A stretch of DNA of 17,551 nt from Bilophila sp964538355 (GTDB lineage: Bacteria; Desulfobacterota; Desulfovibrionia; Desulfovibrionales; Desulfovibrionaceae). Shown here piece after piece: positions 1 to 6,472 of the stretch (position 1 is the stretch's first letter; every line of letters begins with the position of its first letter). A model generated the notes under the pieces. The model made no database searches. It was not told where the DNA came from and saw nothing but the letters and a program-made list of their open reading frames with translations. The position numbers and the translations under genes are program-made. The stretch is taken from contig CAZIFC010000042.1 in the NCBI GenBank assembly GCA_964538355.1, positions 1-17,551 of the forward strand, in the 5' to 3' direction.

Positions 1-28
1 GAACCGCTTCTTTTCGCTCTGAGGGGGT

Positions 29-51
29 CTGGGGGGCATCATGCCCCCCAG
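29..51. repeat. Perfect G/C palindrome downstream of the DUF116 gene
   Basis: Two 11-base arms (CTGGGGGGCAT and its reverse complement) flank a single central base, so either strand can form a very stable hairpin. It lies 25 bases beyond the stop codon of the minus-strand DUF116 gene. No T-run follows on either strand, so it is not a classical intrinsic terminator, though it may protect or end the 3' end of that transcript. Its layout (G-run, a centre reading ATCAT, C-run) matches the palindrome at 5625-5647, which suggests a dispersed intergenic element. Bases 1-75 hold no gene that I can see. Confidence 0.6.
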
Positions 52-75
52 CCCGCCGGGAGGCACTCTTTCTCT

Positions 76-873
76 TTACTCTTTCCCGATAAAATGGCGG
101 ATGGCGTCCTCAAGACGCCGGATACTGACAAGGGTATCGAGACATGGCCCATTGGGACGTTCATTGATGACGCCGAAAACGGGAAGCGGATGCGTATCCT
201 GAATACCGGAGGAAAGATCCCGTTCGCAGGCGACCGCGACAATCAGCCTGGGGCGGGCCTGCACCACAATCCTCCGGGCGATGGTTCCGCCCGTGGCGAT
301 GGCTACCTGCACCCCGTATTCGTCGCGCAGGCGAAGAATCTCCTTGAGCGGGCAGGCCCCGCAACGGACGCAGTTGTCGACATCGTAGGTCAGGCGGTGC
401 GTGCAGCGGCTCGACTGAATGCAGTGCGGCAAGAGCACGAGGAGCTGTCCGGGCTTGCATTGAATGTTACTGCTAAGTACCAGTTCATTGTTGACCTTGA
501 TGAACGACCGCCTCACCGCCGGTACGGGAATGCGCATCACCCGGCCCATCAGCTCCATAAGCGGCAACAGCAGCCGGATGGTGATGCCGCGCAGACGCGA
601 GGTTCCAAGGAGCGGCCTCCCGGTATAGGCATGGAGCACCAGCCCCACGGAAAGCCAGATAATCGCAAGGATAGCCCCGCCAAAGACGGTTCCGGTAATG
701 TACGGAAGCCACGGATGGATGGCCGAAAAGCCAAGCGTCGGAATCAGCCAGATCAAAAGAAGCAGTGCACACAGCAGAAGTGCGGTTCCGCCCACCAGTC
801 CGATGAACAGCCGCTTTCCCGTTCCGCCGTATTCTTCTCGAGAGAGGGAAAAGGAAGATTTGGAGATACTCAC
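76..873 (-). CDS. DUF116 domain membrane protein with a cysteine cluster
   Basis: The product has 265 residues from the GTG start chosen here. Two hydrophobic helices (about 21-47 and 57-81) precede a cytoplasmic DUF116 domain. That domain has a cysteine-rich core: C151, C157, then C168-x2-C171-x2-C174 (NCVRCGACP), with further cysteines at C216 and C244. The pattern suggests an iron-sulfur or zinc site, but DUF116 has no established function. Genes of this family commonly sit beside fmt in Desulfovibrio, which is also the order here. The reading frame opens at a TTG (924), but that codon lies inside the fmt terminator T-run, so GTG at 873 is more credible. Its ribosome-binding site is weak and the exact start is uncertain. 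The family call is fairly sure from the CxxCxxC block and the context; the role is unknown. Confidence 0.8.
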   Translation of the reverse strand: MSISKSSFSLSREEYGGTGKRLFIGLVGGTALLLCALLLLIWLIPTLGFSAIHPWLPYITGTVFGGAILAIIWLSVGLVLHAYTGRPLLGTSRLRGITIRLLLPLMELMGRVMRIPVPAVRRSFIKVNNELVLSSNIQCKPGQLLVLLPHCIQSSRCTHRLTYDVDNCVRCGACPLKEILRLRDEYGVQVAIATGGTIARRIVVQARPRLIVAVACERDLSSGIQDTHPLPVFGVINERPNGPCLDTLVSIRRLEDAIRHFIGKE

Positions 874-913
874 CTTGGGTTTACCCGAATGAGGTGAAAA
901 GATTGAGGAACAG

Positions 914-972
914 CAAAAAAACAAACGGCCCGCCTCCCCTCCGGCTCTTTGCCGGGGAAAGGCCAGGGGAGG
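914..972 (-). terminator. Intrinsic terminator of fmt
   Basis: Read on the minus strand, a 7-bp outer stem (CCTCCCC/GGGGAGG) encloses an inner 5-bp CCGGC/GCCGG stem-loop. A T-rich run (TTTGTTTTTTT, 925-915) follows. The hairpin starts about 30 bases after the fmt stop. Seven bases separate stem and T-run, slightly more than ideal. It implies that the DUF116 gene has its own promoter or depends on read-through. Confidence 0.6.
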
Positions 973-1005
973 AGCTTTCTTTAAAAGCCCCGCTCCCCCG
1001 GGCTT

Positions 1006-2004
1006 CTACGCCAATGCCGGTGAAACGGCGCGGCCCGTTCCGTCCTTTCCGACGGAACGGCAATACCCGTTCCAGAAGGCTTCGGCGGACATGGGTTTGC
1101 CGCCCGCAGGCTTGAGCATGGAAACTTCATAGCAGGCATCCCGGCAGGCGATGAGCAGCCTGCCGCCGCGCAGCCCTGCAAGCGTCCCCGGTTCGGGGCG
1201 TTCGTTACCGAACGGTTCGCCCACGCGTCCCGGCTGGATCAGCACAGGCAGGGGGTCACGTCCCGGCAGCAAAAAGACGGTCTGCGCCCCGGGCCACGGG
1301 GTCACGCCCCGGATACGGGCATGGAGGACATCGGCGTCCTCATCCCAGCCGATCTGTCCATCGGCCTTGGTAAGCTTGGCGGCATAGGTCGCCAGCGCGT
1401 CATCCTGAGGGATGGGTGTGGACGGATCGCCATCCGCGTACTGCTGGAGGACTTCGACCATCATGCGCCCGCCAAGATCGGCAAGCTCGTCGTGCATGGT
1501 CGCGGCGGTATCGTCGATGCCGATGCCGAGTGCGCGCTGGAGCAGCATCGGGCCGGTATCCAGCCCGCGCTCCATCCGCATGATCGTGATCCCGGTAAGC
1601 TTGTTCCCGTCCATGATGGCCCGCTGGATCGGAGCCGCACCCCGGTACTGGGGCAGCAGTGAACCGTGGACGTTGAACGGTGCAATCGTGGGAATATCCA
1701 GCACGGCCTGCGGCAGGATCAGCCCGTAGGCGGCGACAACAAGCGCGTCGGGATGCAGCGCGGCAAGGGCGGCGCGGTCGGCCTCTTCCTTGAAGTTGAG
1801 CGGCTGAAAGACCGGAATGCCCAGCTCCTGCGCCAGAACCTTGACGGCGGGCGGCTGGAGCTTGTGCCCTCGCCCGGCGGGACGGTCCGGCTGGCTGTAG
1901 GCCGCGACAACCTCGCATCCGGGCCAGGCCGCCACATGCCGAAGCACCGTAGCCGCAAAGTCCGGCGTACCCATAAAAACGACGCGCAGCTTCTGTCCGC
2001 CCAT
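1006..2004 (-). CDS. fmt: Methionyl-tRNA formyltransferase
   Basis: This cytoplasmic enzyme transfers a formyl group from 10-formyltetrahydrofolate to the methionine on initiator tRNA, which allows normal bacterial translation initiation. The 332 residues fit the family (about 310-330). The N-terminal formyltransferase domain opens with VVFMGTPDFA (8-17). The catalytic trio is visible as N111, H113 and D149, within NVHG and GLDTGPML. The signature SLLPQYRGAAPIQRAI spans 115-130. The C-terminal OB-fold domain contains the usual GVTPWPGA. The ATG start follows the def stop codon directly (TAG then ATG), and a CAGGTGA inside the end of def can serve as ribosome-binding site, so translation is probably coupled. 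Pairing with def is the standard arrangement, since deformylase later removes the formyl group. Confidence 0.97.
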   Translation of the reverse strand: MGGQKLRVVFMGTPDFAATVLRHVAAWPGCEVVAAYSQPDRPAGRGHKLQPPAVKVLAQELGIPVFQPLNFKEEADRAALAALHPDALVVAAYGLILPQAVLDIPTIAPFNVHGSLLPQYRGAAPIQRAIMDGNKLTGITIMRMERGLDTGPMLLQRALGIGIDDTAATMHDELADLGGRMMVEVLQQYADGDPSTPIPQDDALATYAAKLTKADGQIGWDEDADVLHARIRGVTPWPGAQTVFLLPGRDPLPVLIQPGRVGEPFGNERPEPGTLAGLRGGRLLIACRDACYEVSMLKPAGGKPMSAEAFWNGYCRSVGKDGTGRAVSPALA

Positions 2005-2523
2005 CTAGTTCACCTGACTCTGACGAGTGCCTTTCTTGAGCTTGTTCTCGAACATCATGCGCTTGAGGCGGCTGATGTGGTCAATGAACAGCTTGCCGTC
2101 CAGATGATCAAGCTCGTGCTGGACGCAAACGGCAAGCAGGCCCTCGGCGTCGAAACGTACGGGGTTGCCGTCCAGATCCGTGGCTTCGACATGAATGTTT
2201 CCGGTACGGCGCACCTTGGCGCGGTAGTCCGGCACGGAAAGACAGCCTTCCTCGCTCTCGACGGGAGCCGCATCGGGAAGAGGCGTCCACGAAGGGTTCA
2301 CCAGCACCATCTTTCCGTCACGCTTTTCCGGGCCGCTGATGTCGATGATGACAAGGCGCAGGAGCTTGCCCACCTGCGGCGCAGCGATGCCGATGCCGTC
2401 CGACTTGTACATGGCTTCGGTCATTTCATCGACAAGCTGGCGGATTTCATCAGTTATGTTTTCAACAGGAAGGCTCGCCTTCCCAAGCAGGGGATCAGGA
2501 TATGTAAGAATTTTCAAAGACAT
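2005..2523 (-). CDS. def: Peptide deformylase
   Basis: This metalloenzyme removes the N-formyl group from nascent proteins. The 172 residues contain all three family motifs: GIGIAAPQ (43-50), EGCLS (92-96, metal ligand C94) and QHELDH (135-140, ligands H136 and H140, catalytic E137). The frame extends upstream to a TTG at 2577, but the ATG at 2523 begins MSLKILTYPDPLL, the normal N-terminus of the family, with a GAGAG about 5 bases upstream. It is the first gene of a def-fmt operon with zero spacing, and it diverges from the dihydrouridine synthase gene. Confidence 0.97.
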   Translation of the reverse strand: MSLKILTYPDPLLGKASLPVENITDEIRQLVDEMTEAMYKSDGIGIAAPQVGKLLRLVIIDISGPEKRDGKMVLVNPSWTPLPDAAPVESEEGCLSVPDYRAKVRRTGNIHVEATDLDGNPVRFDAEGLLAVCVQHELDHLDGKLFIDHISRLKRMMFENKLKKGTRQSQVN

Positions 2524-2542
2524 GCAGACTCTCGTATGCGGG

Positions 2543-2571
2543 TTGGCATTCGGGGTTAAAACAGGTAGAAA
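2543..2571 (+). promoter_or_regulatory. Possible plus-strand promoter in the def/dus divergent region
   Basis: TTGGCA (2543-2548) and TAGAAA (2566-2571) are spaced by 17 bases and point toward the dihydrouridine synthase gene. The -10 match is poor and no transcription evidence is available, so this is only a candidate. The 157-base divergent region must also hold the def promoter; I could not pick out a convincing one. Confidence 0.22.
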
Positions 2572-2680
2572 GACCAATACGGTTCAATAGGAAGAAGCAC
2601 AATACCCTGTCCGAACAATAATGTACAGGACGCTAGCTCCGTCAAGCCTGCGGAAAGACGTTCCTCCGCAACTGGGACGT

Positions 2681-3667
2681 ATGGTGGATACCTTGCCCGA
2701 AGCCCTTTCTTTCTCGCCCGACAAGCCGTGGCTCGCACCACTGGCGGGATGGTCGGACTTGCCCTTTCGTCTGCTGTGCCGTCGTTTCGGCGCGGCGGTT
2801 TGCTGTACGGAAATGATCAGCGCAAAGGGGCTTATCTATAAAAGCCCCGGCACGGCGGAGCTGTTCGCAACCTGCCCGGAAGACACCCCCGTCGTCGTCC
2901 AGCTCTTCGGCAGCGAGGCCCCCTTTATGGAAGCCGCCACGGAACAGCTGAAGGAAAAGGGCTTCGTCTGGTTCGACTGCAATATGGGCTGCTCCGTACC
3001 CAAGGTGACCCGCACAGGCTCCGGCGCGGCGATGTGCCGCGACATCGACAACGCCCTTGCCGTAGCCGAGGCCCTGATCCGGGCCGCAGGGCGCGGGCGT
3101 GTCGGCTTCAAGCTGCGGCTCGGCTGGGACGAACGCTCCACCGCCTCCGAAACATGGCGCATCTTGGCTCCGGCACTGGAGCAGCTCGGCGCGGGCTGGC
3201 TTGCCCTGCACCCCCGGACGGCAAAACAGGGCTTTACCGGCACAGCCCGCTGGGAAACCCTTGCCGAGCTGAAGCAGCTGGTTTCCCTGCCCGTTGTCGC
3301 CAGCGGGGACTTGTTCACGGCGGAAGACGGCGTGCGCTGCCTCCGTGAAACGGGTGTGGATACGGTCATGTACGCACGCGGTGCCTTGCGTGATCCTGCA
3401 ATATTCCAAGCTCATCTCGATATCCTCGCCGGACGGCAGCCCGTGGTGGCGGACGTTCCCGTCCTGCTGTCCCGCATCCGGGAACATGCGCGCCTTGCCC
3501 GCGAACTCAGCTCGGAAAAAGTCGCCTTGCTCAAAATGCGTACCATCGTCCCCCGCTACATCCGGCACATTGAAGGCTCCCGGCAGCTTCGGGCGGACAT
3601 CATTGCCTGCCGGAGCTGGGAAGACTTTGAAAACGCCCTGAAAGCCTTTGAAGCCAGTAAATCTTGA
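2681..3667 (+). CDS. tRNA-dihydrouridine synthase (DusB-like)
   Basis: This FMN-dependent enzyme reduces specific uridines in tRNA to dihydrouridine. It is a TIM-barrel Dus-family protein (COG0042) of 328 residues from the start used here. Visible motifs are APLAGWSDLPFR near the N-terminus, TEMISAKGL, the catalytic-cysteine block FDCNMGCSVPKV (Cys104), KLRLGWDE, the phosphate-binding part LHPRTAKQGFTG, and VVASGDLFTAEDGV. The family usually reads NxGCP at the active site; here the residue after the cysteine is serine. The frame is open back to an ATG at 2621, but that start has no ribosome-binding site at a useful distance and adds an unusual extension. ATG 2681 has GGGA a few bases upstream and gives normal length. 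The start is uncertain, the family is sure, and the subclass DusB is likely. Confidence 0.92.
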   Translation: MVDTLPEALSFSPDKPWLAPLAGWSDLPFRLLCRRFGAAVCCTEMISAKGLIYKSPGTAELFATCPEDTPVVVQLFGSEAPFMEAATEQLKEKGFVWFDCNMGCSVPKVTRTGSGAAMCRDIDNALAVAEALIRAAGRGRVGFKLRLGWDERSTASETWRILAPALEQLGAGWLALHPRTAKQGFTGTARWETLAELKQLVSLPVVASGDLFTAEDGVRCLRETGVDTVMYARGALRDPAIFQAHLDILAGRQPVVADVPVLLSRIREHARLARELSSEKVALLKMRTIVPRYIRHIEGSRQLRADIIACRSWEDFENALKAFEASKS

Positions 3668-3720
3668 GCCTCCCGTTCCCTGCCAACGGAAGCATAATTC
3701 TTTCTACGACAAGGGTTATT

Positions 3721-4632
3721 ATGAGAAGTCCTTTCCGCTCTGGATTCACGCTGATTGAAATCCTTTCCGTCCTGATCATCCTCGGCATTCTGGCGGCTGT
3801 AGCCGTACCCAAATATTTTGACCTGCAATACGAAGCCCAAAAAAAGGCGGCCCTCAGCTCTGTCGCGGAAGCGCAGGTACGCATCCAGCTTTCCTTCGGA
3901 CAGCTCCTGCTGCAAGGCAAAACCTGCGCCGAGGCGTCCGCCATCGTCAGCAACCTCGGCAACCTTGAGGACGAAAAGGAAAGCTCTTTCCGCACGGGAA
4001 CTTCCGGCCACTTCGGTGAATACACACTCTCCACCAGCGCAGCCATTACCCCCTCGGGAACCTCCGTTACCGCCCAGCGTGGTGACGACGGCCCCCTGTT
4101 TGAGGATATCGCCAAGCTCTATCTGCCCTCGTGTGAGGGAACGCAGCCTTCTCCCACCAATACCTTCATGAATAGCAATGTCGCAAACCTTATTGCCTAT
4201 CTCATCAAGAACGGGAACGATGATAAAGAAGGGAGAAACGAATTCGCAGGTAGTTTTGATTTAAAAAATGGCATTACAGCAACCCTGACGGCTGAACATG
4301 GGATCAAGAATAATTATGGTAAAGCCAGAGTCAATTTTGAAAATACGAGCACCAAGGAGAAGATGAGCATTCAGTTTACCCAAAAAGCCGATGGAACGGC
4401 GACAATCCACCAGATCCAGTTCTGGAATGGAGAGACCACATCTGATATGGGGATACAAATTGTCCACTCTTCAACTGCAAATAGAAATAAAGATGTACTG
4501 GATGCGGCAAAGACGGTTGCACAGAATCTTGGCCTGAATATCAATGGCCTTGGAAGCTCTTTTGATGCTAGCTATCACCCTGAAAACAAGAATTATGAAG
4601 TGACCATTGTGTCGGGCAAATTCACCTTCTAG
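3721..4632 (+). CDS. Type IV pilin-like protein (prepilin N-terminal motif)
   Basis: The 303-residue protein has a class III signal: an 8-residue leader MRSPFRSG, cleavage before phenylalanine, then FTLIEILSVLIILGILAAVA. Glutamate 5 and proline 22 of the mature form are present, as in type IV pilins and type II secretion pseudopilins. A prepilin peptidase encoded elsewhere would process it. The globular part is far longer than in a typical GspG and has two cysteines (in GKTCAEA and LPSCEG) that could form a disulfide. From about base 4200 the sequence becomes clearly AT-richer than its neighbours, as if the C-terminal half had a different origin. ATG 3721 has AAGGG upstream; the TTG at 3664 overlaps the dus stop and would destroy the short leader. 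No assembly ATPase or platform gene is near, so it is an orphan. Pilin or minor pseudopilin cannot be separated from sequence alone. Confidence 0.85.
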   Translation: MRSPFRSGFTLIEILSVLIILGILAAVAVPKYFDLQYEAQKKAALSSVAEAQVRIQLSFGQLLLQGKTCAEASAIVSNLGNLEDEKESSFRTGTSGHFGEYTLSTSAAITPSGTSVTAQRGDDGPLFEDIAKLYLPSCEGTQPSPTNTFMNSNVANLIAYLIKNGNDDKEGRNEFAGSFDLKNGITATLTAEHGIKNNYGKARVNFENTSTKEKMSIQFTQKADGTATIHQIQFWNGETTSDMGIQIVHSSTANRNKDVLDAAKTVAQNLGLNINGLGSSFDASYHPENKNYEVTIVSGKFTF

Positions 4633-4666
4633 CACGAGAAAAAATCATTTACTTATAACACAAACC

Positions 4667-4690
4667 CTCCTTTTCTCAACAAAAAAGGAG
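4667..4690 (+). promoter_or_regulatory. Hairpin covering the ribosome-binding site of the TerB-like gene
   Basis: CTCCTTTT (4667-4674) pairs perfectly with AAAAGGAG (4683-4690) around an 8-base loop. The 3' arm is itself the Shine-Dalgarno sequence, 7 bases before the ATG at 4698. When folded, the site would be occluded. The U-run opposite AGGA resembles four-U-type RNA thermometers. No T-run follows, so it is not a terminator of the pilin gene. Confidence 0.55.
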
Positions 4691-4697
4691 CGGTTCC

Positions 4698-5159
4698 ATG
4701 AACGCTGTCATCAATCTGATGTTGCAGTCTCTCAAAGAGGGCAAGGACAAGGTCGTTACGGAAATCTCGAAATACAGGAACAAGACGTTCCTTCAGGCGA
4801 CCGTGGCTTCCGTAATCTATATCGCTATGGCTGATGGCTCCATCACGCCGGACGAACGATCCAAGCTCTTTGCCTATATCAAGGAAGCGGACGAACTGAG
4901 TGCCTTTTCTTCCGATGATGTGATCAACGTCTACAAGGACATCATCAAGTATTACGACTTCGACAGCAAGATCGGCAATGCCGAAGCCCTCAAGATCATC
5001 GGCGGAATGAAGTCGCAGGACGAGGAACAGATCCTTTTCATCGTCCGTGCCGCCTGCGTCATCGCCATGAAGAACGGCGTTCTCCAGGATGCCGAAAAGG
5101 AAGCCGTGGACCGGATTTGCCACGAACTGGGCATCTCCCTGGATAAAGTCCAGATTTAG
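4698..5159 (+). CDS. TerB-family protein
   Basis: A 153-residue soluble, all-helical protein with the two repeated acidic motifs of the TerB fold: MADGSITPDE (44-53) and MKNGVLQDAE (124-133). In TerB proteins these are suspected metal-binding sites linked to tellurite, phage or envelope-stress phenotypes, but most stand-alone members have no known role. It lies 65 bases after the pilin-like gene and about 100 bases before a small membrane protein, all on one strand, so the three are probably co-expressed. The ATG has an AAGGAG ribosome-binding site trapped in a hairpin. No other ter genes are present in the window, so a tellurite-resistance function should not be assumed. Confidence 0.8.
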   Translation: MNAVINLMLQSLKEGKDKVVTEISKYRNKTFLQATVASVIYIAMADGSITPDERSKLFAYIKEADELSAFSSDDVINVYKDIIKYYDFDSKIGNAEALKIIGGMKSQDEEQILFIVRAACVIAMKNGVLQDAEKEAVDRICHELGISLDKVQI

Positions 5160-5200
5160 GCAGCCCCGGATTCAGCCGGACAGGAGCCAAACCGTAGCCC

Positions 5201-5224
5201 CTGCCGCCGCAACACGGCGGGCAG
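5201..5224 (+). other. G/C hairpin between the TerB-like and small membrane protein genes
   Basis: CTGCCGCCG pairs with CGGCGGGCAG (one bulged G) around a 5-base loop. No T-run follows, so it is not an obvious terminator. It may set the ratio of the two flanking genes by stabilising the upstream message or slowing polymerase. Function is unproven. Confidence 0.4.
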
Positions 5225-5260
5225 CCTGTACAGCGGCACTCCAAACCCAAAGGATTCGGT

Positions 5261-5458
5261 ATGCAGGTTATACACCTCGTCAGCTTCATTCTGCTGTCGG
5301 TCATCTATCTGTTTGTCTGGGACAAGCTCTACAGCCTGTTTTTCCACAAGGTCACCAACCGCAATCTGTTTTATGTCCTCAAGGTTATCGCGCTGACCGT
5401 ATCCATCTACATTTCCTTCCTCATTTTCGGGGCGATGGAAATGTTCATGCTGGTTTAG
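5261..5458 (+). CDS. Small two-helix membrane protein, unknown function
   Basis: A 65-residue hydrophobic protein with two predicted membrane helices (about 6-20 and 39-57). A short basic and aromatic loop containing FFHKVTNRN joins them, and it ends in MEMFMLV. The ATG is preceded by AAAGGA at good spacing, which supports a real gene despite its size. I recognise no family. It follows the TerB-like gene on the same strand and may anchor or work with it at the inner membrane; this is inference from position only. Confidence 0.65.
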   Translation: MQVIHLVSFILLSVIYLFVWDKLYSLFFHKVTNRNLFYVLKVIALTVSIYISFLIFGAMEMFMLV

Positions 5459-5502
5459 AATCAGGCTCCACACCCCCTCGCGAAAGAAGGCCCGGAAAAC
5501 CA

Positions 5503-5560
5503 GAAAGGCACGAGCAAGGGAGATGGCTTCTTTCGAGGCCATCCCCTGATCGTGCCTTTC
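5503..5560 (+). other. Long hairpin, possible terminator or structured RNA
   Basis: An 11-bp perfect outer stem (GAAAGGCACGA, 5503-5513, with 5550-5560) encloses a second stem. GGG and GATGGC (5518-5527) pair with GCCATC and CCC (5538-5546) with one bulged A, closing a 10-base loop. It begins 44 bases after the stop of the small membrane protein gene. The descending arm ends in TTTC without a longer T-run, so it is an imperfect terminator; a 3'-UTR stability element or small RNA is possible. Confidence 0.45.
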
Positions 5561-5624
5561 ATCCGTACTGGACTCACGGATAGCGCAATGTTCCCGTGCA
5601 GCAACAAGCTCGCTGCCGAGGGGG

Positions 5625-5680
5625 CCGGGGGAAATCATTTCCCCCGGTGGGGTTCGGGGCAACGCCCCGACAACTCCCAC
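5625..5680. repeat. Tandem G/C palindromes (intergenic repeat type)
   Basis: The first palindrome has 11-base arms (CCGGGGGAAAT and its reverse complement) around one base. The second (5647-5680) has an inner 7-bp TCGGGGC/GCCCCGA stem over a 3-base loop and an outer GTGGG/CCCAC stem. The first shares its layout with the palindrome at 29-51. They lie 3' of the minus-strand maf gene, as that one lies 3' of the DUF116 gene. Confidence 0.55.
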
Positions 5681-5699
5681 GAAAAAAACGTTTATGCCG

Positions 5700-6356
5700 C
5701 TACGAAACCGTCCGTGCCCCCGCAGCTCCTCCGGCAAGGAGACGCCGGGCAACGTCCTGAACAGGAAGCCCGACGATAGTTGACCACTGCCCCCGGATTC
5801 CCGAGACAAGGAAGGAGCCTAGCCCCTGAATGGCATAAGACCCGGCCTTGTCGTCGCACTCTCCGGTGGCGGCATAGGCCCGGAGCACGTCCTCGGGCCA
5901 TGCCGCAAACGTCACCTCTGCGGCATCACAAAAGCATTCAGCCCCTCTGCCGCCACTTGGGGGCCATACGATGCAACACCCCGTATAGACGGTATGCGTG
6001 CGGCCCGAAAGGTGCAGAAGCATGGCAAGGGCCTCTTCACGGCTGGAGGGCTTTCCCAAAATGACCGGCCCATGCTCCTCATGGAGCACCACAATGGTAT
6101 CCGCTCCGAGCACCACGGCATCCTGCCCTTCCTCCCTACAGGCTGCGGCAACGGCCTCTGCCTTGGCCTGCGCGGCACGCATGGCGTAGGCCGCGGGATC
6201 GTCATCCAACGACGGCTCAGGTTCCGCGCCGTCCACGACCCGGACAGAAAAGGCCAGCCCGAGACTGGCAAGCAGTTCCCGCCTGCGAGGTGAGGACGAC
6301 GCGAGGATCAGCGGGCGCAACGCCCGGAACGCGCCGGGAAACAACGTATCGTTCAC
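5700..6356 (-). CDS. maf: Maf-type nucleoside triphosphate pyrophosphatase
   Basis: Maf proteins hydrolyse non-canonical or canonical NTPs to the monophosphate and pyrophosphate. They act as house-cleaning enzymes and affect cell division in some bacteria. The 218 residues contain LASSSPRRRELL (18-29), the acidic motif GADTIV, GKP, VYTG, DDKAGSYAIQG and IVGLP in the expected order. The substrate class (dTTP/UTP or m7GTP type) cannot be fixed with confidence here. The start is GTG at 6356 with AAGAGG about 8 bases upstream; it diverges from the DHH phosphoesterase gene. Length is slightly above the usual 190-210 because of an N-terminal extension of about 15 residues. Confidence 0.93.
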   Translation of the reverse strand: MNDTLFPGAFRALRPLILASSSPRRRELLASLGLAFSVRVVDGAEPEPSLDDDPAAYAMRAAQAKAEAVAAACREEGQDAVVLGADTIVVLHEEHGPVILGKPSSREEALAMLLHLSGRTHTVYTGCCIVWPPSGGRGAECFCDAAEVTFAAWPEDVLRAYAATGECDDKAGSYAIQGLGSFLVSGIRGQWSTIVGLPVQDVARRLLAGGAAGARTVS

Positions 6357-6472
6357 GATAAAACCCTCTTGGCGAATGAAGCCTGTTTTCTAAAGTCTTG
6401 CCTTCGGCACTGGAAAAAGTTCGGGGAAAAGGATAGCGTGGTTCCCGCAGGGAAACCTGAAAAGGAGCCGCC

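Larger units (their letters stand above)
5459..5699. other. Gene-free structured intergenic region
   Basis: No credible gene lies in these 241 bases between the small membrane protein gene and the convergent maf gene. They hold one long imperfect hairpin (5503-5560) and two tandem palindromes (5625-5680), listed separately. An A-run (5682-5688) reads as T's on the maf strand, but it lies before the palindromes in that direction, so it does not form a standard maf terminator. Confidence 0.6.

Noticed and set aside
94..897. A 267-residue plus-strand open frame opposite the DUF116 gene
   Set aside because: It is antisense to a gene with clear domain motifs, and its composition is that of a high-GC shadow with no recognisable domain.
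874..924. TTG start for the DUF116 protein at 924
   Set aside because: The codon is part of the T-run of the fmt terminator and has no ribosome-binding site; GTG 873 is more likely.
4698..5159. Tellurite-resistance operon
   Set aside because: Only a TerB-like protein is present; no terC, terD, terE or terZ genes lie nearby, so the resistance label would be unsupported.
5673..5690. Intrinsic terminator of maf using the T-run near 5682-5688
   Set aside because: On the maf strand the T-run comes before the hairpins, not after them, so it does not fit an intrinsic terminator.
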